A DNA stretch of 64,000 nt from Dictyostelium firmibasis (GCA_036169595.1 CM069766.1:2560001-2624000); one strand, 5' to 3'. Counted from the stretch's first letter, positions 27,660 to 45,260 are shown. Numbers and translations: made by a program. The notes: generated by a model from the letters alone, not told the origin.

Positions 27660-27778
27660 CACACTCCATCCATTTTTACATATAAATTTATAAAATATAT
27701 AGTTATATAGGTATAATATAATTTTATTTATTATAATTTTTTTTTTTTTTCTTTGAAAAAAAATTGTTATTTAATAAA

Positions 27779-28957
27779 ATGATATTTAAAATTACAACAT
27801 CTATAATAATACTATTATTTTTGTTGACATTTGACACCTGTTTACTCTATTTTTCAGTATCACAACCATTGTATAAAGCGGATTTTAATTATTATAATAG
27901 TACCAAAGAAAAATACACAAAAAAACAATCTTATTTATTTCACACCGAATATATTTCTCAAGCAGAGAATATTCCATTAACAATAAATGAAAACATTTAC
28001 AATGCAAGCTTTTATTATTATCCAAAAGATAATGTAGTTGGTTCAATTTTAAACTATAGTTATAAATTTACTGTATCAGCATTGGTTTCGAAAGTCATTC
28101 CAATTTTCCTTTTGATTGCATATATGAATCATGTTGGAAAAAGGTTTTTAAATAATGACTTTAATAGAGTATATGACGAAGAAGAACAAATAATCAATGA
28201 TGAATATAATTTTAATTTAAATGATTCTGAAGAAAAAGAATTTCAAAAAAAACAAGAAAAAATATTACGACAACAACAATTATTTTATCAATTTCAATTA
28301 CATCATCATCAATTACAATTACAAAAACAACAACAAAAACAACAACAAAAACATGTAAATAATTCAAATAAACACGACAACAAAAGTAATAACACAAACA
28401 CTATTGATGATAATAATATTAATAATCTAAATTTAGATTTTAAAGAATTTAAAAAATATAACGTAAAAAGAGAAAATAGTACAATAATAGCTGTACTATT
28501 ATTATTTTTTAATATTCTACCATTTATTTTCATATGTGTGGCAATATTTTATCCGTTAGGATTAAATAATGCTTTCAAAGATGAACCATTTATTCAATCA
28601 ATTTGTATAAATAGTACAACTAATGAATACTATGGGCTTTGTACAACATTTTCTGGTTTTTTATTTGTGACTAACCCAAATGGTGATGTAAGTTATTTTA
28701 AATATTTTCCTTCAACAATCATTATAATATTAATTAAAAGTTAACAAAATTTTGTTTAGAGGATTGAATATATTTGGAGACCAACACTGGCATGGTATAG
28801 TTTAGTAATATCAATTATTTTAGAACTTGCAACTATCTGCATTACTATAAAATCATTAATAATGGATAGAAGGAATGATTCAATTAAAAGTATAATTTGT
28901 GGTCTTAAAAATTCCAAAAAGAATAATAAAAAACAAAAGTTAAAACAAAATGGAATA

Positions 28958-28989
<32 letters not shown>

Positions 28990-29236
28990 TAATAATAATA
29001 ATAATATTAATAATAATATTAATAATAATAATAATTATAATATTAACAATTTAATTAATAACAATAGTACCATTACCAATAATACCACTGCCAATGTAAA
29101 TAATACTAGTAATAGCAATATTTTAAATAATATAACACCTGAAACAACCCCCGAAACAACTCCAAATCTCTCATCACAAGATCAACCTTTGCAACCCCTT
29201 TTTTCTGTAAAATCAAATATTGAAATAAAATCTTAA
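27779..29236 (+). CDS. Four-pass membrane protein, tandem paralogue 3
   Basis: Exons 27779-28687 and 28760-29236 (phase 0) give 461 residues. I start at ATG 27779 (MIFKITTSIII), matching the paralogues. TM1 (SIIILLFLLTFDTCLLYF), loop starting QPLYKADFNYY, TM2 (SKVIPIFLLIAYMNHVG), Gln/His/Asn-rich loop (28250-28440), TM3 (IIAVLLLFFNILPFIFICVAIF), Cys loop (CINSTTNEYYGLC followed by FSGF) and TM4 in exon 2 after YIWRPTLAWYSLV. A long Asn-rich cytoplasmic tail follows. It shares the ...YGxCxxFxGF pattern with paralogue 1. Function unknown. Confidence 0.8.
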
Positions 29237-29363
29237 AAAATTTTAAAAATAATATAATAAAGTATATATATATATATGTACCATTATGAGTACATATTTA
29301 TCTATATGTATTTGTATATGTATGTTTATATATAATTTTTTTGTACATAAAATTTCCTATAAT

Positions 29364-30416
29364 CTATTTCTTTTTATTAAATATTTTTTTTGAACCTGAT
29401 GATGATGGTAACTCTGGAGCATATTTAATCTCTGGTTTTTTATTTGCATTATCACCAAATAAATTAAAAACTGAATCACCACTTTTAATTGTTGTTGGTA
29501 AACCTAAAAATTTCGATGCTCTTGGTGAATTAAATGCAAGTGTTTGTGCAATTGTAAATAGGGCTGATGGAATCCAATATAGATAAGTAATACTTGGGAT
29601 AGTTGGACTAAATGCAATTAATAATAACGCCATAGCTCTTGATACCCATTTAATGGCAATCATTATTGGATTTGTATTTTTTGAGAATGCTAACTAAATT
29701 ATTTTAAAATTAATAATTATATATGTATATTGATTAAATATTGAGAATATATATTACTTACTTCAGTTGCAATTATATAAAGTGAAGCACAAATTGATGG
29801 TAAAATGAATAATGGATCACTTTGAGATAAATCAGTGAACCAAAGTATACCTGCATCTTTAAGGGAAGGAAAAGATTCACCCATATCACGGAATGCAACT
29901 ACAGAAGAGATTAAGAATGGTAAATTTGCTAATGGTAAAATATAAGATAAAATTGGATGACAACCTTTTTCTTTCAATAGATTTGTTATCTTTGCTGATG
30001 TTTGAGCACGAACTTGAAATGATGCTTTATTCTTTCTATTCAATTTTTGTTGTTCTTTGAATTTATCCAATTCTGGTTTAATCTCAACTAAACGTAATGA
30101 ATTTATACGATGTTTAATAGAGAGTGGAAGTAATGCTGAACGAATAAATAAAGTAAATACTGGTACAATCACTAACCATGGTAATGCTGTTAATTGATGG
30201 ATATGATATAAAGAAACTTCTATAAATGATGGTAAACCTGTAATTGGAAACATACTTGGATCTAAAGCATAATCTTTTAAATTAATTTCCATGGTTTGGT
30301 CAATTCCACCTCCTAATTTATTAGGATCAAATGTTGCTGTTGATATTGATTCTGATATTTCTGTTGATGGTGTTGATACATTGTTATTACTGTTATTTAA
30401 TGATGATGATGATGAC

Positions 30417-30453
<37 letters not shown>

Positions 30454-30643
30454 GTGATGACGATGATGACGACGATGTATAGAACCTAATTCTATTATTA
30501 TTTTTTAATGGTATACCGCCACCGAAGATACTACTACTATTATTGTATAAACTAAAATTAGAATTATTTTTTCTAACTGTGCTAAAACTTAAATTTAAAA
30601 ATGCTTTTTTACAACCATTGTTGTTTAAAATCCTATTCAACAT
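29364..30643 (-). CDS. Oxa1/YidC/Cox18-family mitochondrial insertase
   Basis: Inserts proteins into the mitochondrial inner membrane. Exons on the minus strand 29762-30643 and 29364-29693 join in phase 0 to 403 residues. The N-terminus is basic and Ser/Asn-rich (likely presequence), with a pure Ser run at about 62-82. The YidC fold follows: TM with LPWLVIVPVFTLFIRSALLPLS, a charged hairpin (LVEIKPELDKFKEQQKLNRK), KGCHPILSYILPLANLPFLISS, GILWFTDLSQSDPLFILP, and in exon 2 the last helices (ITYLYWIPSALFTIAQTLAF). KGCHP and the ILWFTDL block recall Cox18 as much as Oxa1, so the subfamily is open. It lies head to head with no other gene; the closest neighbour is upstream at 30888. Confidence 0.87.
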
Positions 30644-30887
30644 GTTAGATTTTTTTTTTTGATCGTTTTTGTTGAAAAAAAAAAAATGAAATGCTTGTTT
30701 TTTTGTGAAAAATGAAAAAAATTAGAAAAAAAAAAAAAGATATTTTTTTATTTTATTTGTTTTTTTATTTTATTTTATTTTATTTTATTTAAAAATTTTA
30801 TTTAACTACAACCAAATTGATAATAATAATAATAATAATAAAAATACATTGAATTATTACTTTTACATTTTTTTTTTTTTAAAATTT

Positions 30888-31667
30888 CTAATTCCAAGAA
30901 ACATTATTCCATGATGAAGTTGAACTACCGAATGATTGTTTATTGAAATCCATATCATTGTAAACTCTATCTGAATGAGCAACTACACTAAAACATTGGT
31001 TAATTAATTCATATAATCCAACAATTTTATTATTTAAATCAGAGACATCATCACTCTCATCACTTGAAGCTAAAGTTGAAAAAATGAATGAATGAAAAGG
31101 TTAAAAATTTTTTTTTCACTTTTAAAAAGTCTATTAACATATGTGTATAAAAACCTTTTACTGAAATATTAATCTTTAATTGAACAGATGATGTTTTACA
31201 TCTACTAGTTGATTCTAATAACTTTTCTTTTGATTTACCATCTGGTAAGTTTCTTGCAATTTGTGTTGCCTCATCATTCTGTATTGATAGAGAACATATT
31301 AGAATAAAGAGTTGATAGTTAAGTGCAAAGTAGAAAGAATAACATTTTTATGTTTATATAAAATAATTACGATTTGAGTGAAAAATGTTGCCATATCTCT
31401 TGTTGCATGAATCATATTTGATCTCTCACTCTTTTGAATTGAATTTGATAATGCAACACATGATTTTGTGACTTTTTGAAGTAATTCCATAAACTTTTCT
31501 TTTGGTGCTTTAGTTGATAAAAATTTATATTCTAATGGATCAAAATCATTGGTGCTTTCTTCCTCATCATCATCTTCATTATTTATAATATTAGTTTCAA
31601 TGGCATATTTTAAATCCTCAATAAACTTTTCTGATAATTCACTAATTTGTTTTTTAAACTCTGTCAT
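30888..31667 (-). CDS. Unknown 200-residue helical protein
   Basis: Exons on the minus strand 31371-31667, 31155-31278 and 30888-31069 join to 200 residues. The second intron uses a weak donor (AAAG|GTTTTT), chosen because it alone keeps the frame open into DESDDVSDL. The protein is predicted mostly helical, with an acidic stretch (EDDDEEE) near residue 35, no signal peptide and no TM. A region rich in Ser/Thr/Ala helices (KVTKSCVALSNSIQKSERSN) is followed by a third-exon helix (NKIVGLYELINQCFSVVAHS). I do not recognise the family. Expression is likely, because three exons keep coding composition. Confidence 0.7.
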
Positions 31668-32578
31668 TTTTTAATGATTTATTTTATTTTTAAAATTTTT
31701 GGGTGATTTTTTTTAATTTAAAAAAAAAAAAAGAAAAAAAATATTAAAAAAAAAAAAAATAAAAAAAAAATGAAAAATAAAAATGTTGGGTTGGTTTTTT
31801 TTTATATTAATGCATAAGAAGATTAATATAAAATAAAATATTAACCATTTTTGATTTATTTTTCTTTTTAAAAATATTAAAAAAAAAAAAAAATTTTATA
31901 AATTCATTATTTCTTTTGGAATAAAAAAAAAAAAATAAAAATAAAAAAAAATAAAAACTAAACTATGTAATATATTTTAAATTATTGGATGACAATTATA
32001 TATATACACATATGTAACCATATTTTTTTTTTTTATTCTACAAAGTTTTAATTTTTAAAAAACTTGATTGGTTTTGTTATTTGAAATTTTTCCATTTTTG
32101 AAATTTTTTTGAAATTTTTTTGAAATTTTTACCTCCGTGGAAGCACATTCTTCAAATTGACACCATCATATGACTTGGGTCTTCCAGTTCCGAAGTGTTA
32201 TTATTTTTTTCTCGTATTTTAGTTGTGTTAAAAATTATTAAAGAAAAATGTCCCAAAATAACTTTTAAAATACCAAATAAATAATAAAAAAAAAAAAAAA
32301 AAAAAAAAAATTTAAATATACTTTTTTTTTTTTTATTTTTCATTTTAAAAAAAAAAATATAAAATAAAAAAATAATTTACATATATAATAAATAGCAGAT
32401 CTAGATTTGTTGTAAAAATTTTTTTATAAAAAAAAAAAAAAAAATATAAAAAAAAAAAAAAAATTTAAAAAATTGATTTTTTTTTTTTTACGAAATTTTA
32501 AAAAACATTTTTTTTTCTTTTTTTTTTTCTTTTAAAAACCAATAAATATTTTTTATATTTTTATTTGTTTAAATAAAA

Positions 32579-32612
<34 letters not shown>

Positions 32613-32759
32613 TTTTTTTTCAACAGATATTTTTTAAAAAAAAATATAAAAATATAAAATTTTTTCACACACCACAAATAATATAAAAACAAAAAGGAGT
32701 CAAAAAAAAAAAAAAAAAAAAAAAATAAATTTTAACATATATATATATAATTTAAAAAA
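31668..32759. other. 1.1-kb divergent promoter region
   Basis: Between the unknown gene (-) and the ABC transporter (+). A and T homopolymers dominate. A short mixed patch at 32130-32200 includes a triple TTTTTTGAAA repeat (32090-32130). A 30-nt T run (32594-32620) and an A run precede the transporter ATG. No gene. Confidence 0.5.
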
Positions 32760-35700
32760 ATGGGATTTTGTGGTGATATTCCATTTTCAGTATGGCATAA
32801 AGATAACGGAGATTTTACAAAATGTTTTGAAGACTCGGTTGTTATGACTATACCAGCAGTATTTTTATTAGTATTTGGTATGAAGAGGTTATACTATTTA
32901 GAGAATAAGAAACCAGATTTATTTACATTAAAACAATTATCACAGGATTTCCAAACATGGAGAAAAACATTACAATTAGAGATAATTGTATCAATATTAT
33001 TGGTAGCATGGAAGATTTTATTCTTTATTGTTTCCGTTTCAATTTATAATAAACCATTTGAAATTTTATATTCAGTGGTAACAGTAGTTCAATGGACAGT
33101 TTCATTAGGTTTAGTTTACTTGGAAATGAAAAAAGGTCAATCACGTTCATGGGAAATTCGTTTATTTTGGGTTTTAGCATTTTTTGTTGCAACTGTTAAA
33201 TTTAGATCTTTAACACTTTCAATTGCTGGTGTAAGTAAATTATTATCTTTTCAAAAAAAAAAAAAAAAAAAAAATATAAACAAAAAGATTCAAAATCGAT
33301 TTCTAATTTTTTTTTTTTTTTTTATTTCTTCAAAAAAAAAATTAAAAACAAAAAGAAAACAATTGATAATGATGTTGGATTTTTAGAATATTTTTCATAT
33401 TTTGTTGGATATTGTTTAATATTGATATTATCGATTACAAGTGTATTATTCTTTGATAATATAGATAGTTATCAAAATTTAGAAGATCACGAGATCTCAA
33501 AAGAAGTGAATGCAAATCTATTTTCTAGATTAACATTTTGGTGGATAAATTCAGTATTGGTTAAAGGACATAAGAAGGCATTGGAGATCTCTGATGTACC
33601 ATCATTGGGAGAGATTGATCAATCTATACTTCTTAGTGAAAAGTTTGAAAAAGCATGGGAAGAACAATTAACTAAACCAAATCCATCATTACCATGGGCA
33701 TTAGCAAAAGCATTTGGACCACATTTCTATTTAGCAGCTTTATTTAAAATCATACAAGATCTATTGATTTTTGTTGGTCCAACATTATTGAAAAGAGTAT
33801 TGGGATTCGTAAAGGGTACAGATAGCAGTGAGGATACCTATGATGGTTTACTTTATGCATTATTATATTTTTTAGCACCAGTAGTTCAATCATTGTTACT
33901 TCATCAATATTTCCATCGTTGTTATAGAGTTGGTATGTGGTTACGTTCAGCTGTTGTTACAGCAGTCTATAAGAAAGCATTGAAAACATCATTACGTGAG
34001 GGTACAACCATTGGTGAGATTGTCAATCTTATGTCAGTTGATGCTCAAAAGTTTATGGATCTTTGTCCATACCTTCATATGATTTGGTCAGCACCATTAC
34101 AATTGGTGATTTCATTGGTTTTACTCTATCGTATTCTAGGTCCATCAGTTTTTGCAGGTTTAGGTATAATGTTGGTTATGATTCCAATCAATTTAGCAAT
34201 TAGTAATCTCGCTAAAAAGAGACAAACCATATCTATGAAATTAAAAGATCGTCGTACTAAAGCCGTTAATGAAGTTTTGAATGGTATCAAAGTTATTAAA
34301 CTTTATTCTTGGGAACAAAGTTTTATGGATCATGTCAATGAAATTAGAAATAAGGAATTGGATGTTATGAAGGCCATTAAATATATTCAAGGTTTTTCAC
34401 TACTCCTTTGGTCAATGAGTCCTGTATTTGTTAGTGTTAGCACATTCACTGTCTACATTTTAACTGGAAATGTTTTAACGGCTGTTCAAGCTTTCCCTGC
34501 ATTATCACTTTTCAACGTAATGCAATTCCCAATCAATATGTTACCAAGTGTAGTTAGTTCAATCATTGAGGCATCAGTTTCAATTGCTCGTCTTCAAAAG
34601 TTCCTCTTAAAGAAAGATTTAGATCCAAACGTTGTAGAACATCACATTAGCGAAGAAGGTATTGCCATTAAAATTGAAAAGGCAACATTGGAATGGGAAC
34701 CAAATAAACCAATACTTCATGACATTAATTTAAAGATTAAACAAGGTGAGTTGGTTGCAATTGTTGGTCAAGTAGGTTCAGGTAAATCAAGTATCGTTAG
34801 TAGTTTAGTTGGTGATTTAGATAAAACTAAAGGTATCGTCGCAGTTAAAGGATCAGTTGCTTTGGTTAGTCAACAAGCATGGATTCAAAATGCTACCTTG
34901 AAAAATAATATCCTTTTTGCTAAGGAATTAAATGAGGATAAATATCAATCAGTGGTTCAAGCATGTTGTTTAGAGCCAGATATTAAAATTTTACCAGGTG
35001 GCGACCAAACTGAAATCGGTGAAAAGGGTATTAATTTATCAGGTGGTCAAAAACAACGTGTTTCAATCGCTCGTGCAGTCTATAATAATGCTGACATATA
35101 CATATTTGATGATCCATTATCTGCAGTAGATGCTCATGTAGGTAAAGCAATCTTTAAGAATGTACTCTCCAATCAAGATGGTATACTTCGTAATAAAACT
35201 AGAATACTCGTTACACATGCAGTTCATTATTTACCATATGTAGATAGAATCATTCTAATGAAAGATGGCAGAGTCGCTGAGGAAGGTACCTTTGATTCTT
35301 TAATAGAGGCAGGTAGTCATTTCACAGAATTAATGTCTCATGATGAACAACAACAACAATTACAACAACAACCTGATAAATCAATTAATGATAATAATAA
35401 AGATGAAAATGGTGAAGAACAAGACAACAACAACAACGAAGAAGAAGAAGAAGAAGATGGCGAAAATGAAAAATTATTGGATGATAATGTTATAAGAAAG
35501 TCAAGATCAAGATCACCATCACCATCAGTAAATGATAATATTGCATCAGGTAGTGGAAGTATTTTACAAACAACTAGAACACCAGAAGAAGATGAAGAAG
35601 ATGAAAGGGAATTAATGGAGGATATAGATATTGATGGTAGTGAAAATATTCAAACACCATTACAAAAGGGTGAGAAATCATCAATGTTAAAACAACCATT

Positions 35701-37627
35701 AAACTTGTTAAAGAAATTACCTGGCTCAATTAATAAGAGATTAAATAGTGATTCTGGTGTTGCAATGAAACCAATTACTATTGTAAATGCTACAAACAAC
35801 AATACACCAGCAGATAAGAACAAAATCATTTCAGTGGAAACTAAACAAGAGGGTAAAGTTTCATTCAAAATATATCTTTCATATTTCAAAGCTATTGGAG
35901 CATTATTAGCAGGTTGTATCGTTGGTTTCTATGCTCTCACTCAGTTGTTATCGATTTTAGCAAATTGGTGGTTATCAGTTTGGACTGATTCCGATAGTAA
36001 TGATGGTAGTACTAGTTTAACAGCATCAGAAGAGAATGATAAAGCAAAATATTATCTTGGCATTTATGTAGCTTTCAGTTGTGGTACAATTGCTGCTACA
36101 TTCTTACGTTCATTCGCTATGGTATTTGGTTCTATTAAAGGTTCAAAACTTTTCCATGAGAAAATGTTCAAAGCAGTCATTCTTTCACCAATGTCATTCT
36201 TTGATACAACTCCAATCGGTAGAATTTTAAATCGTTTCTCAAAGGATCAATTAACTATTGATGAATCAATTGCACGTACATTGGGTATGTTTTTAAATAC
36301 ATTCTGTCAAGTTGTTGGTTCAATCATTGTTATTGCATTGGTTTCACCATTTATTATCTTGGCAATGGTTCCAGTTGCAGCATTATTTTACTTTATTCAA
36401 AAGTATTATTTAAATTCTTCAAGAGAATTAACTCGTTTAGAGGGTGTTAGTAGATCACCAATCTATGCTCATTTCAGTGAGACATTGGCAGGTGTAACTA
36501 CAATTAGAGCCTTTAAAGACGTTGCAAGATTTGTCACAGAGAATGAGCGTCTATTGGATGACAATCAAAAATGTTACTATATAAACATTTCCTCAAATAG
36601 ATGGTTAGCAATTCGTTTAGAGTTCCTTGGTGCTTGCTTAGTTAGTTGTGCAGTACTCTATACGGTTTTAGCAAGAAATAGAATTGATCCAGGTACAGCT
36701 GGTTTGGTTATCACCTATGCATTGGCAATTACTGGTAATATGAATTGGATGGTTAGAATGTCTTGTGATCTTGAAAACAGTGTTGTTTCAATTGAAAGAA
36801 TTCAAGAATACTGTTTACTTCCATCAGAAGCACCATTATACAACGATAAATCAGTACCAATGAGTTGGCCATCACAAGGTAAGATTGTTTTCAAGAATCT
36901 TTGGTTAACATATCGTGAAGGTTTGGATCCAGTGTTACGTGGTATCAATTGTACCATTGAACCAAAAACCAAAGTTGGTATTGTAGGTAGAACTGGTGCA
37001 GGTAAATCTTCTTTAACTCAAGCACTCTTCCGTTTGGTTGAACCATTACGTGGTACCATTGAAATCGATGGTATTGATATCACTGAATTAGGTTTAAATC
37101 CACTTCGTAGTCGTATGGCAATTATTCCACAAGATCCAGTTTTATTTGCTGGTAGTGTTCGTTACAATCTTGATCCATTCGATCAATATGACGACCATGA
37201 AATTTGGGAGGCAATCGAAAATGCTCATCTCTTAAAGGCAATCAAAGATTTAGATGGTGGTTTAGATGCTATGGTTCAAGATGGTGGTGATAATTTCAGT
37301 GTTGGTCAACGTCAACTATTGGTTATTGGTCGTGCTCTCCTTAAAAAAGCAAACATTATCGTATTGGATGAAGCTTCCTCAAGTATTGATATTGCAAGTG
37401 ATGCTTTGATTCAAGAAACTATTCGTACTAAATTCGCCGATTGTACAGTTTTAACAATCGCCCATAGACTTGGAACTATCGCTGATAGTGACAAAATTAT
37501 GGTTTTAGATAAAGGTGAATTAATTGAATATGATTCTCCTTCAGAATTATTGAAAAATTCTGATTCAATCTATTATAGTTTGGTTAAAGCAAGTGAATCA
37601 AAACAAGATAATGAAACAACTCAATAA
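32760..37627 (+). CDS. ABC transporter, subfamily C (MRP type)
   Basis: Full-length ABCC exporter, 1580 residues from exons 32760-33230 and 33356-37627. The acceptor at 33355 was chosen because it keeps phase and yields SLTLSIAG then KTIDNDVGFLEYF. Order: N-terminal TMD0-like membrane region (about 1-190), first six-helix domain, NBD1 (Walker A GQVGSGKSS near 627, signature LSGGQKQR near 717, Walker B IYIFDDPLSAVD), a long acidic linker (nt 35340-35690), second six-helix domain, NBD2 (Walker A GRTGAGKSS near 1365, Walker B IIVLDEASSSID, H-loop TIAHRL). The NBD2 signature is FSVGQRQ, common in ABCC. NBD1 has Asp after Walker B (DDP) instead of Glu, also usual for ABCC, so one degenerate ATP site. 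Probably exports anionic conjugates or drugs at plasma or endosomal membranes; substrate unknown. Confidence 0.93.
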
Positions 37628-37631
37628 AAAA

Positions 37632-37665
<34 letters not shown>

Positions 37666-38352
37666 GTAATTATTTTTTTTTTTTTTGTCAGTACTATTAA
37701 ATTATCAAATAAAAAATAATTAAAAAAATAATACATTAAAGTAAATTCTATGTCATTCATTGAATATTCAATCAAACTAGTTTGTATTTTTATTGTAATA
37801 TTAATTCTGGTCCAAACTAAAAAAAAGCAGATTACGAAATTTATTTTATTTCTTGTATTTTGGCTTTCTTTATATTTTCTTTTTGGTTTAACATTATTAT
37901 AGCATTCTTTCCTTACCAAAGGATCATTGTTTGTTTTAAGGTTATACTATATTATCATTAATATTCTTTACCACACTTTCATTTTGTAAAATTTGTTTTA
38001 TGTGATCTGGTGATGAATCTTTGAAATGTTTATTTGCTTCATAAATTTAACTCCATTATGATTTATTCTCCAATATATTTTATTTTGATTACCAGTAAAA
38101 AATTGAACAACACTTTTTTACCAAAACTTTATGTATTACACTATGAATTATTCAATATAGTTGGATAATTGGGTGGAAAAGGAAAAATTGAAAGAAAATA
38201 AATTTAAAAAAAAGATTTTTTTTTTTATTTTTTTTTTATTTTTTTTTTTTTAGTTTTGAAAAATTAAAATAAAAAACAAAAAATATATAAAAAAAAAAAA
38301 CAACCATCTTGTATAATAAAATCAATCAAATATATAGATATACATAAATAGA
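37628..38352. other. Intergenic with a minus-strand relic
   Basis: A 31-nt A run follows the transporter stop. A coding-like relic on the minus strand covers about 37830-38115 (own entry). T/A-rich promoter DNA precedes COMMD2. Confidence 0.5.
37830..38115 (-). pseudogene. Coding relic, family not recognised
   Basis: On the minus strand three stretches read as protein: VVQFFTGNQNKIYWRINHNG, then EANKHFKDSSPDHIKQILQN with SVVKNINDNIV and a stop, then NNDPLVRKECYNNVKPKRKY. They lie in order but in different frames, without plausible introns. Composition is coding-like, unlike the surrounding DNA. I read this as a decayed copy of a host gene; a real gene with an assembly error is possible but less likely. 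Confidence 0.4.
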
Positions 38353-39355
<1,003 letters not shown>

Positions 39356-40268
39356 AAAAAATAAATAAAAAAAATAATAAAAAAAGAAAAATAAAATAAA
39401 AATAAAAAAATATATGATAGTAATTATATCAATTAAAACATAATTTTTTTTTTTTTTGAAAAAGATCTTATTTTGCCTCTAATAATATCATAATAAAAAA
39501 AAAAAATAAAACAAAAAAAGAATAATCAAACAAAAAAAAAAAAAAGAAATTGGTGTCGATCTCAAACTATTTTTTTCTAATTGAATAAACTACAATAGGT
39601 CATGTCTGTGTCAATGTCTGCATTTAAAACTGAAATATTCTAGTAAAGAGTTTGGATGAATCTAGCGACAATTATAGAGTTTTCATTATTAGAAGTTGGT
39701 CTGCCAATACAGAAAAAAAATAAAAAATAAAAAACTAGTATTTTTAGTTAAAAAAGATACCATGGTATGTCAATTGAATTCCAATAGGATTGAGATGATT
39801 CAGTGTATACAATTTGGTTTTGTTGCTATTATCAATATTTACAACATTTTATATATTATTAATACCCAGTTTATAAAAATGATGCTATGAATTAATGGAA
39901 AAAAAATAAATTATTTGAATAATAAAGAATATATTAAAAAATTAAAATAATTAAAATAATAAAATTCTTTAAAAAGGATTTACCACAATTTCAAAAAAAA
40001 ATAAAAAAATAAAAAAAATAAAAAAAATAATTGTAAAAAATACAAAAAGAAAAAGCAAATAAATAATTTAGAAAATAAAAAAGAAAGAGGAAATTAAAAA
40101 TTTTTTTTTTATTTTTTCATATGAAAAAAGTATGTGAATGACAATCTTTGCAAACTATTTTAAGAATATTGTCATTCCAAAAGTTTTCTTATAAAATTTT
40201 TACATGAAAATCATTTTTTTTTATTTTTTATAATTAATTTTTTTTTTTTTTTTTATAATTAATTTTTT

Positions 40269-40307
<39 letters not shown>

Positions 40308-40687
40308 TGAAAAAAATTAAAATTAAATTAAAAAATTTTTTTTTTTTTTTTTTTTTTATTCTTTTTTTATTTTACTTTTAATTCTTTCTGGTGGATTCTC
40401 TATCAAAAAATAAAACATTCTTATATTTTTTTTAGTATAACAACTTCCAAAGATATAATTATTTTATTTATTTTCAATTTAAATAAAATTTTAAAAAATT
40501 TAAAAAAATAAAAAAAAAAAAAATATAAAACCCACTTTTTTTATTTTTTTTCACAAATTTTCACCACTTTATTCGCATAGTTTTATTATCATATATTATT
40601 TATATATATAAACACCAAAACTTTTTAATAAATAAACAATTTGTGTAATCATATAATAGAAACTTTTTTTTTTTTTTTTTTAATAAA
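39356..40687. other. 1.3-kb intergenic region
   Basis: Between COMMD2 and the E2 gene. A mixed-composition patch at 39590-39890 (GGTCATGTCTGTGTCAATG and on) has no convincing frame. Two imperfect repeats TTTTTATAATTAATTTTT at 40226 and 40252 precede a 35-nt T run. The last 150 bases before the E2 ATG contain TATATATAAACACC and T runs, typical promoter context. Confidence 0.5.
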
Positions 40688-41333
40688 ATGGCAGCTCAAA
40701 AACGTTTACAAAAAGTAAGTTAAAGATGGAGTATGGAAAGAAAAAAAAAAGAAAGAAAAAAAAAATAAATAAATAAAAAAAAAATATAGTTTAATATCAT
40801 TATATTAATAGCTCTTTCATTTTTTTTTCTCTTTTTAAAGGAATTCAATGATATGCTTAGAGCACCACCATCATGGTGTTCAGCTCAACTTGTAGAAGAG
40901 AATTTACAAAAATGGAAAGCAACTGTTCAAGGACCAGTAAGTTTTTAATAAAAACATATATAATGAGCAGAGTTGAAACTTTACTAACCATTTGCTTTTT
41001 ATAAATTTTTAGGAAGGATCACCATTCGAAAAGGGTGTATTTGGTATGGAAATTGACATTCCAGCAGATTACCCATTCAAACCACCAACAGTAAAATTCA
41101 CAACTAAAATCTACCATCCAAATATCAAATCTGATGGAGCAATTTGTGCAGAAGTATTCTCAACATGGAGCCCCCAATTAAAGATTCTTGATGTTCTCAC
41201 CACCATTCGTTCAATTCTTACTGATCCAAATCCAGATAATCCATTGGAAACTGAAATCGCTCAACAATTCAAAACTGATAGAAATGCATTCAATAAAACC
41301 GCAAAAGAATGGACCAAAAAATATGCCAAGTAG
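40688..41333 (+). CDS. Ubiquitin-conjugating enzyme E2
   Basis: Accepts ubiquitin (or a ubiquitin-like protein) from E1 as a thioester and passes it on. Exons 40688-40714, 40841-40936 and 41013-41333 give 147 residues, the usual single-domain UBC length. Landmarks: N-terminal helix [40 protein letters not shown] motif (76-78), active-site Cys86 in [27 protein letters not shown] and C-terminal [11 protein letters not shown]. The stretch after the active Cys (AEVFSTWSP) is one residue shorter than UBE2D (LDILRSQWSP), so it is not a plain UBE2D orthologue. Nothing in the context identifies the partner E3. Confidence 0.93.
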
Positions 41334-41659
41334 AAACGCGAAATGTAATGGTATAAAGAGAGGAGAGAAAGATGAGAAAAAAATAAAAAATTAAGGTTTG
41401 GTTCTTAAATTAACCAATCTTTCTTTTTTTAATTTTCTTTTTCTTTTTTTTTGGATATGTATATTTATAAATAAAAAAAAAATATTTTAAAAAAATTTTC
41501 TTTTTCTTTTTCTTTATTTTTTTTTCTTTAATTCATTTTGTTTTTTTTTACATCCCCTTTAACTATTTGCGCCATTTTTTTTTTTCTTAACTTTTTTTTT
41601 TTTTTTTTTTTATTATTTTTTATTTCACTTACATAAAGCCACATAACAATTATAATGTG
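41334..41659. other. Intergenic, pyrimidine-rich
   Basis: E2 3' flank and promoter of the next gene. TTTTCTTTTTCTTTTTCT tract at 41495-41512. No gene. Confidence 0.5.
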
Positions 41660-45136
<3,477 letters not shown>

Positions 45137-45210
45137 GCCTTAGTAGCTCAGTTGGTACGAGCGTGAGACTGAAGATCTTAAGGTCGCTGGTTCGATCCCG
45201 GCCTGAGGCA
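45137..45210 (+). tRNA. tRNA-Phe (GAA)
   Basis: A complete cloverleaf. Acceptor GCCTTAG pairs with CTGAGGC, discriminator A. The D arm is GCTC/GAGC. Anticodon stem TGAGA/TCTTA encloses loop CTGAAGA, anticodon GAA at 45171-45173. The T arm is GCTGG TTCGATC CCGGC. No intron. A T run at 45215-45219 is the Pol III terminator. A second B-box-like sequence lies 33 bases downstream, and a tRNA-like repeat copy follows at 45261. Confidence 0.95.
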
Positions 45211-45242
45211 AAGATTTTTGTAAAAAATAAAACTAGATCAAT

Positions 45243-45252
45243 GGTTCGATTC
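45243..45252 (+). promoter_or_regulatory. External B-box-like element after tRNA-Phe
   Basis: GGTTCGATTC, a B-box match outside the tRNA, 33 bases past its end. Dictyostelium tRNA genes are known to carry such an extra downstream B box (exB). The Lys and Tyr tRNA genes here have one at almost the same distance. Confidence 0.6.
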
Positions 45253-45260
45253 TTGGCCCG

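Larger units (their letters stand above)
25246..27778. other. 2.5-kb intergenic region
   Basis: Upstream of paralogue 3. Contains an ATT tract (about 25894-26010), many homopolymers, and two patches of mixed composition: about 26630-26730, and about 26995-27060 and 27220-27265, where CCCCACA, CACACTCTCTCAC and CTCCCACCC motifs cluster (see regulatory entry). No intact reading frame beyond low-complexity ones. Confidence 0.5.
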
